Position numbers and translations under genes: made by a program | Assembly: GCF_000720455.1 (NCBI RefSeq) | Contig: NZ_JOAK01000004.1 | Span: 248,001 to 312,000, forward strand | DNA from: Streptomyces virginiae | Lineage (GTDB): Bacteria > Actinomycetota > Actinomycetes > Streptomycetales > Streptomycetaceae | Direction of reading: 5' to 3' | Length of the DNA: 64,000 nucleotides | The notes under the pieces: model-generated | Databases searched by the model: none | Told to the model about the DNA's origin: nothing | The model's input: the letters and a program-made list of their open reading frames with translations, nothing else | Shown here: in pieces, positions 20,159 through 28,091 of the stretch | Numbering within the stretch: the stretch's first letter is position 1 | Layout: each line of letters starts with the position of its first letter

Positions 20159-20941
20159 ATGGGACTGTCCTTACCCGTGCCCGTCCTTTTGTCCGGCGCC
20201 GCGCTGCGGGCCGGCGCGCTGGAGGTCGTCGTGCTCGGCGGGCACCTCCTGCTGTACCCCACTGGGGTGTGCCAGGAGAAGACCGCCGCCGTCCGGGCCA
20301 CGACGCGCCCGCCCGTCCTGCTCCTCCACGGATTCACCGACAACCGCTCCGTCTTCGTCCTGCTGCGCCGCGTCCTCGCGGCCGGCGGGCTGCGGCACGT
20401 GGAGGCGTACAACTACTCACCGCTCACGCTCGACCTGCGCGTCATCGCCCGCCACCTCGCCCGGCGCGTCGAGGAGCTGTGCGAGCGCACCGGCCACGAG
20501 CAGGTCGACCTCGTCGGGCACAGCCTGGGCGGCCTGGTCGGGCGCTACTACGTCCAGCGCCTCGGCGGCGACACGCGCGTGCGCACCCTCGTCACGCTCG
20601 GCACCCCGCATTCCGGCACGCGGGTCGCCCCCTTCATGGACGCGCACCCGCTGGTGCGGCAGATGCGCCCGGACTCCGAGGTGCTGGCCGAGCTGGCGGC
20701 ACCCTCGCCCGGCTGCGCCACCCGCTGCGTGGCGTTCTGGAGCGAGTTCGACACGCTGATGACCCCGGTCGGCAGCGCACGGATCGAACACCCGGACTTG
20801 TGTGTGGAAAACGTGCAGGTCATGGGCATCGGACATCTCGCCCTTCCGGCACACCCCGCGGTCATCGCGGCAGTCGCCCGCGCCCTCGACGGCCCCGCTC
20901 CCACGGCGATATCGGGCCCGGACGCCGCTTCCGTCGCCTGA
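20159..20941 (+). CDS. secreted or membrane-associated triacylglycerol lipase / esterase
   Basis: Alpha/beta hydrolase of 260 residues. It shows the oxyanion region [14 protein letters not shown] and the nucleophile elbow [12 protein letters not shown] with the catalytic Ser. The later SEFDTLMTP carries the probable acid and [13 protein letters not shown] the His. The N-terminus ([30 protein letters not shown]) is hydrophobic and may be a signal anchor. The family resembles lipase class 2 / PGAP1-like esterases. The ATG at 20159 follows AGGAGG at good spacing. Substrate unknown. Confidence 0.85.
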   Translation: MGLSLPVPVLLSGAALRAGALEVVVLGGHLLLYPTGVCQEKTAAVRATTRPPVLLLHGFTDNRSVFVLLRRVLAAGGLRHVEAYNYSPLTLDLRVIARHLARRVEELCERTGHEQVDLVGHSLGGLVGRYYVQRLGGDTRVRTLVTLGTPHSGTRVAPFMDAHPLVRQMRPDSEVLAELAAPSPGCATRCVAFWSEFDTLMTPVGSARIEHPDLCVENVQVMGIGHLALPAHPAVIAAVARALDGPAPTAISGPDAASVA

Positions 20942-20949
20942 CCGTCCGG

Positions 20950-21160
20950 CGACCGAGAGTCGAACAGATTTCGAACTCAAGGCCAAGGCTGCGTCTTTCG
21001 GCGACCGAAAGACGGCCGAATGCCCGGTTCCGCTGATCTGGGGACCCGGCGAAGATTGTCGTTGCGAGTAACCGCCGGGTACAGTCACGCCACTGCTCTC
21101 CTCCGGTGAACTTCGAGTTCCCGGCCACCCAGGCCCCCACTGCCGAGGCGAAAGAGAAGT
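20950..21160 (+). promoter_or_regulatory. structured leader of the M23 gene, ydaO (c-di-AMP) riboswitch-like
   Basis: The leader contains a GAGTCGAA/TTCGAACTC pairing, a perfect 9-bp hairpin (20993-21001 with 21005-21013), immediately GGCCGAATG, then TGGGGACCCGG and finally CCGGTGAACTTC. The order hairpin, GCCGAAU, GG(G)GACCC, GGUGAA resembles the conserved core of the ydaO/yuaA c-di-AMP riboswitch, a class known to precede Streptomyces cell-wall hydrolase genes. The match is by eye only, and the hairpin could instead be the lipase terminator. Confidence 0.4.
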
Positions 21161-21162
21161 TG

Positions 21163-22713
21163 GTGAACGACCGCCCCTCGTCGGGCCAGTACCCGGATCC
21201 CGGGTATGACGGCCTTTCCACCACCGCTTTCGCTGGTGACTCGACCTACGTTTCCTATGAAACGCAGGGCCAGGGGGTCAACTACGCCGCCTACGGCTCC
21301 TATGAGACCGGCGCGTACGACACCACCGCGTGGACCTCGCAGGACCCCTACCTGTCCACGATCCCGTCGCAGTCCGCACCCGAGGACACCACCGGGAGCT
21401 GGGACGCGAGCGCCTGGAACGCGGCGGGGGCGGGAACGGACCACTCCGGCTACGCCGCCTACCCGTCGGCCTCCTTCGGCTACGACACCTCCGCCGAGCA
21501 GACCGGCCACTGGGCGATGCCGGGCTTCGGCACCACCGGTACCGAGACCGGCGCCTACGACGCGACCGCCTGGAACACCGTCACGCAGACCCCGGCGCAG
21601 CCCGAGGCCGAATACGCGTACGACTACCAGCCCGCGCAGCAGGACTACGCGTACGGCACGACCACCCTCGGCACCGTCGGCTACACCCATGAGGCCCACG
21701 AGGTCCATGAGGCCCAGGAGACCGGGGCAGGCAACGCCTACAGCGAGACCGCCGTCTTCGAGGTGCTCACCGACGAGGCGACCGGGGTTCCCGAGGGCCC
21801 CGAAGCACACGAGGCGTACGAGCTGCCCGAGGTCCACGAACTGCACGGCGTCCACGACATGCCCACCCAGGCCATGCCGGTGACCTCGGCGCCGCGCGCC
21901 GCGCGCCGCAACGCCGCCAAGGGCAGCACCGCCAAGGGGAACGCCAAGACGGCCGGCGCGAAGGCGGCCGGCAGCCGTCGGCGCACCCCGGCGAAGCGTT
22001 CCGCCCTGCTGACCGTCGCCGTTCCCTCCGCCTGCGTGATGGGTGTCGCGGGCGTCGCGGCCGCCTCCGTCGGCGGGCTCACCGGTACGGACAAGTCCGG
22101 CGAGGACACCACCACGATGGCCGCGCCCGACCCGGCCTCGGTGAAGCCGGTCGCGGCGAACACCAAGCTCGACACCCAACTGGTCGCGCTCAGCGCCGAC
22201 GCGGGCGACTTCGCGGACCGCGCGAGCCGCACGCAGGAGCGCATCGACCTGCGCGAGCGCCAGGAAGAGGAAAAGAAGAAGAAGGCCGAGGAGGCCGCGG
22301 CCAAGGAGGCCGCCCGCCCCAAGTTCGCCATCCCCGTGAACCAGCACGGCCTGAGCGCCAACTTCGGTCAGGCCGGCGGCATGTGGATGTCGGTGCACAC
22401 CGGCATCGACTTCCCGGTGTCCTACGGGACCCCGGTCATGGCGGCCACCGACGGCACCGTGCGCACCCAGTACAACAGCGCCTACGGGAACATGGCCATA
22501 GTGACCGCGCCCGACGGCACCGAGACCTGGTACTGCCACCTCAGCTCCACCAAGATCCGCGGCGGCAAGGTCAAGGCGGGCGACGTCATCGCCTACTCGG
22601 GCAACTCCGGCAACTCCACCGGCCCGCACCTCCACTTCGAGGTCCGGCCCGGCGGCGGCTCCGCGATCGACCCGCTGGCCTGGCTCCGCAGCCACGGTCT
22701 CGACCCGAGGTGA
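21163..22713 (+). CDS. M23 family metallopeptidase (peptidoglycan hydrolase)
   Basis: Protein of 516 residues. Residues 1-230 are a Tyr/Thr/Ala/Gly-rich low-complexity region with repeated YDTTAW-like and HEAHEVHEA units. A basic linker and a single membrane helix follow (about 282-305, LLTVAVPSACVMGVAGVAAA), then a Glu/Lys/Arg coiled coil (about 345-385). The C-terminal M23 domain has HTGIDFPVSYGTPV and HLHFEV, the zinc ligands. It should cleave peptidoglycan cross-links outside the membrane. The GTG at 21163 (VNDRPSSGQYP, after GAAAGAG) is preferred over GTG 21106, which lies inside the structured leader and lacks a ribosome site. Confidence 0.88.
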   Translation: MNDRPSSGQYPDPGYDGLSTTAFAGDSTYVSYETQGQGVNYAAYGSYETGAYDTTAWTSQDPYLSTIPSQSAPEDTTGSWDASAWNAAGAGTDHSGYAAYPSASFGYDTSAEQTGHWAMPGFGTTGTETGAYDATAWNTVTQTPAQPEAEYAYDYQPAQQDYAYGTTTLGTVGYTHEAHEVHEAQETGAGNAYSETAVFEVLTDEATGVPEGPEAHEAYELPEVHELHGVHDMPTQAMPVTSAPRAARRNAAKGSTAKGNAKTAGAKAAGSRRRTPAKRSALLTVAVPSACVMGVAGVAAASVGGLTGTDKSGEDTTTMAAPDPASVKPVAANTKLDTQLVALSADAGDFADRASRTQERIDLRERQEEEKKKKAEEAAAKEAARPKFAIPVNQHGLSANFGQAGGMWMSVHTGIDFPVSYGTPVMAATDGTVRTQYNSAYGNMAIVTAPDGTETWYCHLSSTKIRGGKVKAGDVIAYSGNSGNSTGPHLHFEVRPGGGSAIDPLAWLRSHGLDPR

Positions 22714-22759
22714 CGACCTCGGTCCCGAGGTGACACCTCGGCCCCACCGGCTCCACGGG

Positions 22760-22787
22760 TGCCCGGCAGCGTTCTCGCTGCCGGGCA
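22760..22787. terminator. bidirectional terminator hairpin
   Basis: A 12-bp perfect stem (22760-22771 with 22776-22787, loop TTCT) lies between the convergent M23 and pcrA genes. Confidence 0.75.
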
Positions 22788-22806
22788 TTCGCACGTGGTC
22801 CGGTCC

Positions 22807-25326
22807 TCAGAGCTTCTGCACCGGCGCGTAGCGCAGCAGCAGCCGCTTCGGCTTGTCGTCACCGAAGTCGATGGTGGCCTGCGCGTCCGCGCCCGCTCCC
22901 TTGACCTCCATGACGGTGCCGAGCCCGAACTGGTCGTGCGTGACCCGGTCCCCGACCACCAGCGCGATGACCGGCTTGTCGGAGGCCCGGCGCGTCGCGA
23001 ACCCGGACGGGCCCGACTTCGTACGCGACGACGACAGGAAGGCCTCGGGCGAGGTGCCGAACGACGACCGTCCGCCGCCGGCGCCCGAACCGTAGCCGGA
23101 ACTGCGCATCGGACCGGCCGGCTTCTGGGCCGCTCCCGTGCGCTTCCACTGCAGGTACTGGTCCGGGATCTCCTCCAGGAACCGCGAGGGCGGGTTGTAC
23201 GAGGGGGTGCCCCACGCGCTGCGCATGCTGGAGCGGGTCAGGTACAGCCGCTCGCGCGCCCGCGTGATGCCGACGTAGGCGAGGCGGCGCTCCTCCTCCA
23301 GCTCCTTGGTCTGGCCCAGCGCCCGCATGTGCGGGAAGACCCCGTCCTCCATGCCGGTCAGGAACACCACCGGGAACTCGAGGCCCTTGGCGGTGTGCAG
23401 GGTCATGAGGGTGATGACGCCGGAGCCGTCCTCGTCCTCGTCGGGGATCTGGTCGGAGTCGGCGACGAGGGCGACCTGCTCCAGGAACTCGGCGAGCGTG
23501 CCGGGGCCGGCCGGCGTCGCCGCGCCCTCCGGCGCCTCGGCGGCCGCGGCCTCGCGCGCCTGCTCGAACTCCAGCGCCACCGCCGCCAGTTCCTGGAGGT
23601 TCTCGATCCGCGTCTCGTCCTGCGGGTCGGTCGACGCCTGGAGTTCGGCGAGGTAGCCGGTGCGCTCCAGGACCGCCTCCAGCACCACCGCCGGGCCCGC
23701 GCCCGAGTCGACGATCGTGCGGAGCTCCTCCATCAGCGCGTTGAACCGCTTCACCGCGTTGGTGGAGCGGGCCGCCATGCCGAAGGCCTCGTCCACGCGC
23801 CGCAGCGCCTGCGGGAAGGTGATCTTCTCGCGCAGTGCGAGCGCGTCGACCATGGCCTCGGCGCGCTCGCCGATGCCGCGCTTGGGCACGTTCAGGATGC
23901 GGCGCAGCGGGACGTTGTCCTCCGGGTTCGCGAGGACGCGCAGGTACGCGAGGACGTCGCGGACCTCCTTGCGCTCGTAGAAGCGGACGCCGCCGACGAC
24001 CTTGTACGGCAGGCCGACCCGGATGAAGATCTCCTCGAAGACGCGCGACTGGGCGTTGGTCCGGTAGAAGATCGCGACGTCGCCGGCCTTGGCGTCCCCG
24101 GCGTCGGTGAGCCGGTCGATCTCGTCGGCGACGAACTGGGCCTCGTCGTGCTCGGTGTCCGCGACGTAGCCGGTGATGACCGCGCCGGAGCCGGCCTGGG
24201 TCCACAGGTTCTTGGCGCGGCGGTTCTCGTTGCGCTCGATGACGGCGTTGGCGGCGGAGAGGATCGTCTGGGTGGAGCGGTAGTTCTGCTCCAGCAGGAT
24301 CGTCGTCGCGTCCTTGTAGTCCTCCTCGAACTGGAGGATGTTGCGGATCGTCGCGCCGCGGAAGGCGTAGATCGACTGGTCGGCGTCACCCACCACGCAC
24401 AGCTCGGCCGGGGGCAGGTCCGGGTAGCCGGTGCCGACCAGCTCGCGCACCAGCGTGTACTGCGCGTGGTTGGTGTCCTGGTACTCGTCGACCAGGACGT
24501 GCCGGAAGCGGCGCCGGTAGTGCTCGGCGACGTCCGGGAAGGCCTGGAGCAGGTGGACCGTGGTCATGATGATGTCGTCGAAGTCGAGGGCGTTGGCCTC
24601 GCGCAGCCGTGCCTGGTACATCACGTACGCCTGGGCGAGGGTCTTCTCGAAGCCGTCGGCGGCCTGGTCGGCGAAGGCGTCTTCGTCGATCAGCTCGTTC
24701 TTCAGGTTCGAGATCTTGGCGTTGAAGGACTTCGGCGGGAATTTCTTCGGGTCCAGGTCCAGGTCGCGGCAGACGAGCGCCATGAGGCGCTTGGAGTCGG
24801 CCGCGTCGTAGATCGAGAACGAGGAGGTGAAGCCGAGCCGCTTGGACTCGCGGCGCAGTATGCGCACGCACGCGCTGTGGAAGGTGGAGACCCACATGGC
24901 GCCCGCACGCGGGCCGACCAGGCCCTCGACGCGCTCCTTCATCTCGCCGGCGGCCTTGTTGGTGAAGGTGATCGCCAGGATCTGGCCGGGGTGGACGTTG
25001 CGCGCGGACAGCAGGTGCCCGATGCGGTGCGTCAGCACCCTGGTCTTGCCGGAGCCCGCACCGGCCACGATGAGCAGCGGGGAGCCCGCGTGCACCACGG
25101 CCGCGGCCTGCTGCTCGTTCAGGCCGTCGAGGAGCGTCGCCGGGTCGATGACGGGCCTGGGGGCGCCGTCCCGGTAGTACGCGTCCCCGGTCATGGGCAC
25201 GTCGAAGTGCCCCCCGAAGAGGTCGTCCGCACCCGCCTCCGGGGCGGGGTGCTCCTCGGGCGGCGGCGGGACCTCGTCGGAGGGGGTGAGGTCCGCCAGG
25301 AAGCTGTCGTCAAAGAGGCTGCTCAT
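22807..25326 (-). CDS. pcrA: ATP-dependent DNA helicase PcrA/UvrD
   Basis: Superfamily 1A helicase of 839 residues that unwinds DNA in nucleotide-excision repair and replication/transcription conflict handling. Motif I is VAGAGSGKTRVLTHRIGHL, motif II is VDEYQDTNHAQY, motif III is VGDADQSIYAFRGA, and the later motifs LEQNYRST and MTLHTAKGLEFPVVF and YVGITRARERLY are all present. The C-terminus (VGDRVTHDQFGLGTVMEVKG) is the Tudor-like RNA-polymerase-binding domain known from PcrA. The ArsR gene ends inside its 5' end (17-bp overlap). Confidence 0.95.
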   Translation of the reverse strand: MSSLFDDSFLADLTPSDEVPPPPEEHPAPEAGADDLFGGHFDVPMTGDAYYRDGAPRPVIDPATLLDGLNEQQAAAVVHAGSPLLIVAGAGSGKTRVLTHRIGHLLSARNVHPGQILAITFTNKAAGEMKERVEGLVGPRAGAMWVSTFHSACVRILRRESKRLGFTSSFSIYDAADSKRLMALVCRDLDLDPKKFPPKSFNAKISNLKNELIDEDAFADQAADGFEKTLAQAYVMYQARLREANALDFDDIIMTTVHLLQAFPDVAEHYRRRFRHVLVDEYQDTNHAQYTLVRELVGTGYPDLPPAELCVVGDADQSIYAFRGATIRNILQFEEDYKDATTILLEQNYRSTQTILSAANAVIERNENRRAKNLWTQAGSGAVITGYVADTEHDEAQFVADEIDRLTDAGDAKAGDVAIFYRTNAQSRVFEEIFIRVGLPYKVVGGVRFYERKEVRDVLAYLRVLANPEDNVPLRRILNVPKRGIGERAEAMVDALALREKITFPQALRRVDEAFGMAARSTNAVKRFNALMEELRTIVDSGAGPAVVLEAVLERTGYLAELQASTDPQDETRIENLQELAAVALEFEQAREAAAAEAPEGAATPAGPGTLAEFLEQVALVADSDQIPDEDEDGSGVITLMTLHTAKGLEFPVVFLTGMEDGVFPHMRALGQTKELEEERRLAYVGITRARERLYLTRSSMRSAWGTPSYNPPSRFLEEIPDQYLQWKRTGAAQKPAGPMRSSGYGSGAGGGRSSFGTSPEAFLSSSRTKSGPSGFATRRASDKPVIALVVGDRVTHDQFGLGTVMEVKGAGADAQATIDFGDDKPKRLLLRYAPVQKL

Positions 25327-25657
25327 CGCATTCCGAGTCTAGGGGGCGGGACCGACAGGCCAGCACGAGTTCCAGCAGACCGGGGAAACGGAGCTCCAGG
25401 TCGTCGCGGCGCAGCGCGAGGTAGAGCTTGCGGCCCTGGGGGCGCTGGCGGATGACGCCGCTCTCGCGCAGTGTCCTGAGGTGGTGCGTGACGCTCGACC
25501 GGGGCAGGTCGGGCACGACCTCGCCGCAGAAGGCCTCCGCGCCGGAGGCGAGCTTGCGGACGATCTCCAGCCGGACGGGGTGTCCGAGCGCCGCCAGGAC
25601 GCCGACGAGCTCGATGCGGTCGGCGGCGGGGTGCGTCAGGTCGGCAGCGGCAGGCAT
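25310..25657 (-). CDS. ArsR-family winged-helix regulator
   Basis: Protein of 115 residues with the ArsR fold: VLAALGHPVRLEIVRKLASG then a recognition helix SVTHHLRTLRESGVIRQRPQ and the wing GRKLYLALRRDDL. No CxC metal motif is visible in the DNA-binding helix, so this may be a non-metal member. The start is unclear; ATG 25657 has a G-run very close, and ATG 25690 is in frame upstream. It overlaps pcrA by 17 bp, so the two are likely co-translated. The divergent membrane protein at 25803 is a plausible target. Confidence 0.85.
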   Translation of the reverse strand: MPAAADLTHPAADRIELVGVLAALGHPVRLEIVRKLASGAEAFCGEVVPDLPRSSVTHHLRTLRESGVIRQRPQGRKLYLALRRDDLELRFPGLLELVLACRSRPLDSECDEQPL

Positions 25658-25788
25658 GCCCCCCACTGTACGCAGACCTCGTACGGACATACGGGCCGCC
25701 ATCGGGCCGCCACCGGCCGCCATCGGGCCTCCATCGGGAGCCGCCGTCGACGGGCCGACCCGCTGCCCGGGCTGATCATCCGCCCCCG

Positions 25789-25794
25789 TACGCT
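25789..25794 (+). promoter_or_regulatory. -10 box of an apparently leaderless message
   Basis: TACGCT ends 8 bases before the ATG at 25803 and there is no Shine-Dalgarno, which fits a leaderless transcript beginning at or next to the start codon. Confidence 0.4.
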
Positions 25795-25802
25795 CGACTG
25801 CC

Positions 25803-26156
25803 ATGGACGTACTCATCAGTGTCTTCGTCGGCCTGCACATCATCGGGATCGCGGCCCTGCTCGGCGGCTTCCTGACCCAGATGAAGGCGATGAGCGCGGG
25901 CACCGCCCGCTTCACGCCCGCCATGCTGCACGGCGCGCTCACCATGCTCGTCACCGGCGTGCTCCTCGTCGGCTTCAACGAGATGGACGGCAGCCCCGTC
26001 AACAACGTCAAGGTCGGCGTGAAGCTCGCCCTCCTCTTCGTGATCCTCGCCCTCGTCTACGTCAAGCGCGACGAGGAGCAGGTGGACAAGGCGATGTTCG
26101 CCGCCGTCGGCGGCCTGACCGTGATCAACATCTTCATCGCCCTTCTCTGGCACTGA
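25803..26156 (+). CDS. four-helix integral membrane protein
   Basis: Protein of 117 residues with four hydrophobic segments (about 3-23, 42-60, 70-88 and 95-115) and short loops including ERD-like NEMDGSPVN and VKRDEEQVDKA. It is likely a small inner-membrane protein. It has no recognised catalytic motif. The ATG is probably read from a leaderless mRNA (TACGCT 8 bases upstream). It is divergent from the ArsR gene, so it could be regulated by it. Confidence 0.8.
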   Translation: MDVLISVFVGLHIIGIAALLGGFLTQMKAMSAGTARFTPAMLHGALTMLVTGVLLVGFNEMDGSPVNNVKVGVKLALLFVILALVYVKRDEEQVDKAMFAAVGGLTVINIFIALLWH

Positions 26157-26302
26157 CCCGCCCCGGAACGATCCACTCCGGTCCTGCGCGGCCAGCTCCG
26201 GTCGCATCAGGGCACTTGCGATCATCGCGTCATCCGCCCGTGACCTCCGGGTCTAGCGTCCTCCTCCAAGCAGCACCGGCAGAGGAAGGACGTGAGGCCC
26301 TC

Positions 26303-27352
26303 GTGGCCAGTCATCGAAAGCCCAGGCAGCGCCCGCTCTCCGGCGGCTCGGTACGGACCGCCGCCACCATCGCCCTCGCGGGCGCTGCCACCGCCACCGC
26401 CTTCGAAGGCACCTCCCAGGCCGACCCCCGGCCCACCCCCGCCCAGATCAAGACGGAGGTGGACCGGCTCTACGAGGAGGCCGAGGCGGCGACCGAGCGG
26501 TACAACGGGGCGAAGGAGCAGGCCGACGACGCCGAACGGGCCCTGACCGGGCTGCGCGACGAGGCCGCCCGCAAGGCCGAGCAGCTCAACAGCGCCCGCA
26601 GCGCGCTCGGGACGCTCGCCGCCTCCCAGTACCGCAGCGGCTCCCTGGGCACCGCCGTACAGCTCGCCCTGGCGGAGGACCCGCAGGAGTACCTCGCCCA
26701 GGCCTCCTTCATCTCGCGCGCCGGGGAGCGCAACGCCGCCGGGATCACCACCGTGCGCCGCAAGCTGGACGAGGTGTCCAAGCTGCGCGAGCAGGCGTCG
26801 GGACGGCTCGCCGACCTGCGCACCCGGCAGGACGAACTCGCCGCCCACAAGGCCGAGGCCGAGGAGAAGCTCGCCGCCGCCAAACGGCTGCTGGCCAAGC
26901 TCACCGCCGAGGAACGGGCCGCCTACGAGGCCCAGGCGCCCGGCGCCGCCTCTGCGGCTCCCGCCGGCCCGGCCGCCCCCGCGCCCCCGCCGCCCGCCGA
27001 CGGCTCCCGTGCGGCCCGCGCCGTGGCCTTCGCGTACGGATCGATCGGCAAGCCCTACGTGTGGGGCGCGACGGGGCCCGGCTCCTTCGACTGCTCGGGG
27101 CTGACCCAGGCGGCCTGGCGCTCGGCCGGGGTCTCGCTGCCCCGCACCACCTACACCCAGATCAACGCCGGCCGGCGGGTGTCCCGCGACCAGCTGGCCC
27201 CCGGTGACCTGGTGTTCTTCTACTCCGGGATCACGCACGTCGGCCTGTACGTCGGCAACGGCCAGATGGTCCACGCCCCGCGCCCGGGATCGACGGTCCG
27301 GCTGGCGCCGATCGACTCGATGCCCTGGGCCGGCGCCTCCCGCCCGGCATAG
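26303..27352 (+). CDS. NlpC/P60 family cell-wall endopeptidase
   Basis: Secreted peptidoglycan hydrolase of 349 residues. It has a signal peptide (about 1-40, ending near TSQADP), a long coiled coil (about 45-215, rich in Glu/Ala/Arg, as in RipA/CwlO-like proteins), a Pro/Ala linker and a C-terminal NlpC/P60 domain with FDCSGLTQAAWRSAG (catalytic Cys) and ITHVGLYVGNGQMVHA (catalytic His). The GTG at 26303 is the only in-frame start near the Shine-Dalgarno-like GTGAGG. Coiled-coil NlpC/P60 proteins are typically activated by FtsEX-type complexes; that is not shown here. Confidence 0.88.
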   Translation: MASHRKPRQRPLSGGSVRTAATIALAGAATATAFEGTSQADPRPTPAQIKTEVDRLYEEAEAATERYNGAKEQADDAERALTGLRDEAARKAEQLNSARSALGTLAASQYRSGSLGTAVQLALAEDPQEYLAQASFISRAGERNAAGITTVRRKLDEVSKLREQASGRLADLRTRQDELAAHKAEAEEKLAAAKRLLAKLTAEERAAYEAQAPGAASAAPAGPAAPAPPPPADGSRAARAVAFAYGSIGKPYVWGATGPGSFDCSGLTQAAWRSAGVSLPRTTYTQINAGRRVSRDQLAPGDLVFFYSGITHVGLYVGNGQMVHAPRPGSTVRLAPIDSMPWAGASRPA

Positions 27353-27400
27353 CCCGCGCGGGCCCGCCGGGCGCAGCCCGCCTGGGCCGCCGTCGGAGCG

Positions 27401-28090
27401 CTACCCAGGGGTATTTCCGTAGGGCGGGGCATCCACGTAGGGGTGACAGAGCTCGAAGACATGGACCGGCACGCAGTCCGGATCGGCGTCCTTCTGCTCG
27501 GGTGGGCACTGTGTCGCCAGCGCGTAGAGCAGAACCCCGATCAGCACCAGGATCGCGACGCGGATCAGGCAGCCCGTCCGGCTCGGTGCGGAGGCCACCG
27601 ACGTGCCCTTGGGCGGCGGCCGCTCCACCACCGTGCGCGGGGTGGCGGCTGATCTCAGCGGAAACTGCCGCCCGGCCTCGACCGTGAAGCCCTCCTCGTC
27701 ACCGAGGAATCGTCGGTAGACGGCGATCGCCGTCTCGCGACAGGCGTCCAGATCGGCCGGATCCGGTGCGCCGACCTGGCCTTCGTCGCAGACGAATCCG
27801 TACATCAACTGGAGGGGGCGGCCGAACTCGTCCCGTGGTGCCTGCTCGATGTCGGCCGCAGTGACCTGGTGCGTCGTGTGCACGACCGTCAGGGGGCGTC
27901 CCGACCTGGTGACCACCGGCACGACCTGCACCTGCTCCGCGACTGTGCCCGGCTTCACGAAATCGTCGAGGACCCCGTAATCGCCGTCGGCGAGGAGGAA
28001 GTCGGGGGCGAGCAGCGTCCGGTAGCCGCGGTAGCGTCCGCGAGCGACGAGGAACGGCCAGGCGGACCCGCCGTGTGAGGGGCCGTCCAT
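27401..28090 (-). CDS. uncharacterised membrane protein of the GTPase pair
   Basis: Protein of 229 residues. It has a soluble N-terminal region (1-170) with conserved-looking MDGPSHGGSAWPFLVARGRY and a Trp/Phe/Asp-rich patch, one membrane helix (about 176-195, CLIRVAILVLIGVLLYALAT), and a Cys-rich tail with CPPEQ, DCVPVH and ELCHPY. Its ATG is one base after the stop of the GTPase-like gene, so the two are coupled. The G+C content is visibly lower than in neighbours. I do not recognise the family; it may be a partner of the GTPase. Confidence 0.65.
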   Translation of the reverse strand: MDGPSHGGSAWPFLVARGRYRGYRTLLAPDFLLADGDYGVLDDFVKPGTVAEQVQVVPVVTRSGRPLTVVHTTHQVTAADIEQAPRDEFGRPLQLMYGFVCDEGQVGAPDPADLDACRETAIAVYRRFLGDEEGFTVEAGRQFPLRSAATPRTVVERPPPKGTSVASAPSRTGCLIRVAILVLIGVLLYALATQCPPEQKDADPDCVPVHVFELCHPYVDAPPYGNTPG

Positions 28091-28091
28091 G

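Noticed and set aside
22759..25455. Long plus-strand frame antisense to pcrA (898 codons)
   Set aside because: It is a shadow of the pcrA reading in a very high G+C genome. Its product is an Arg/Val/Gly-rich repeat without domains, and the pcrA motifs are complete on the other strand.
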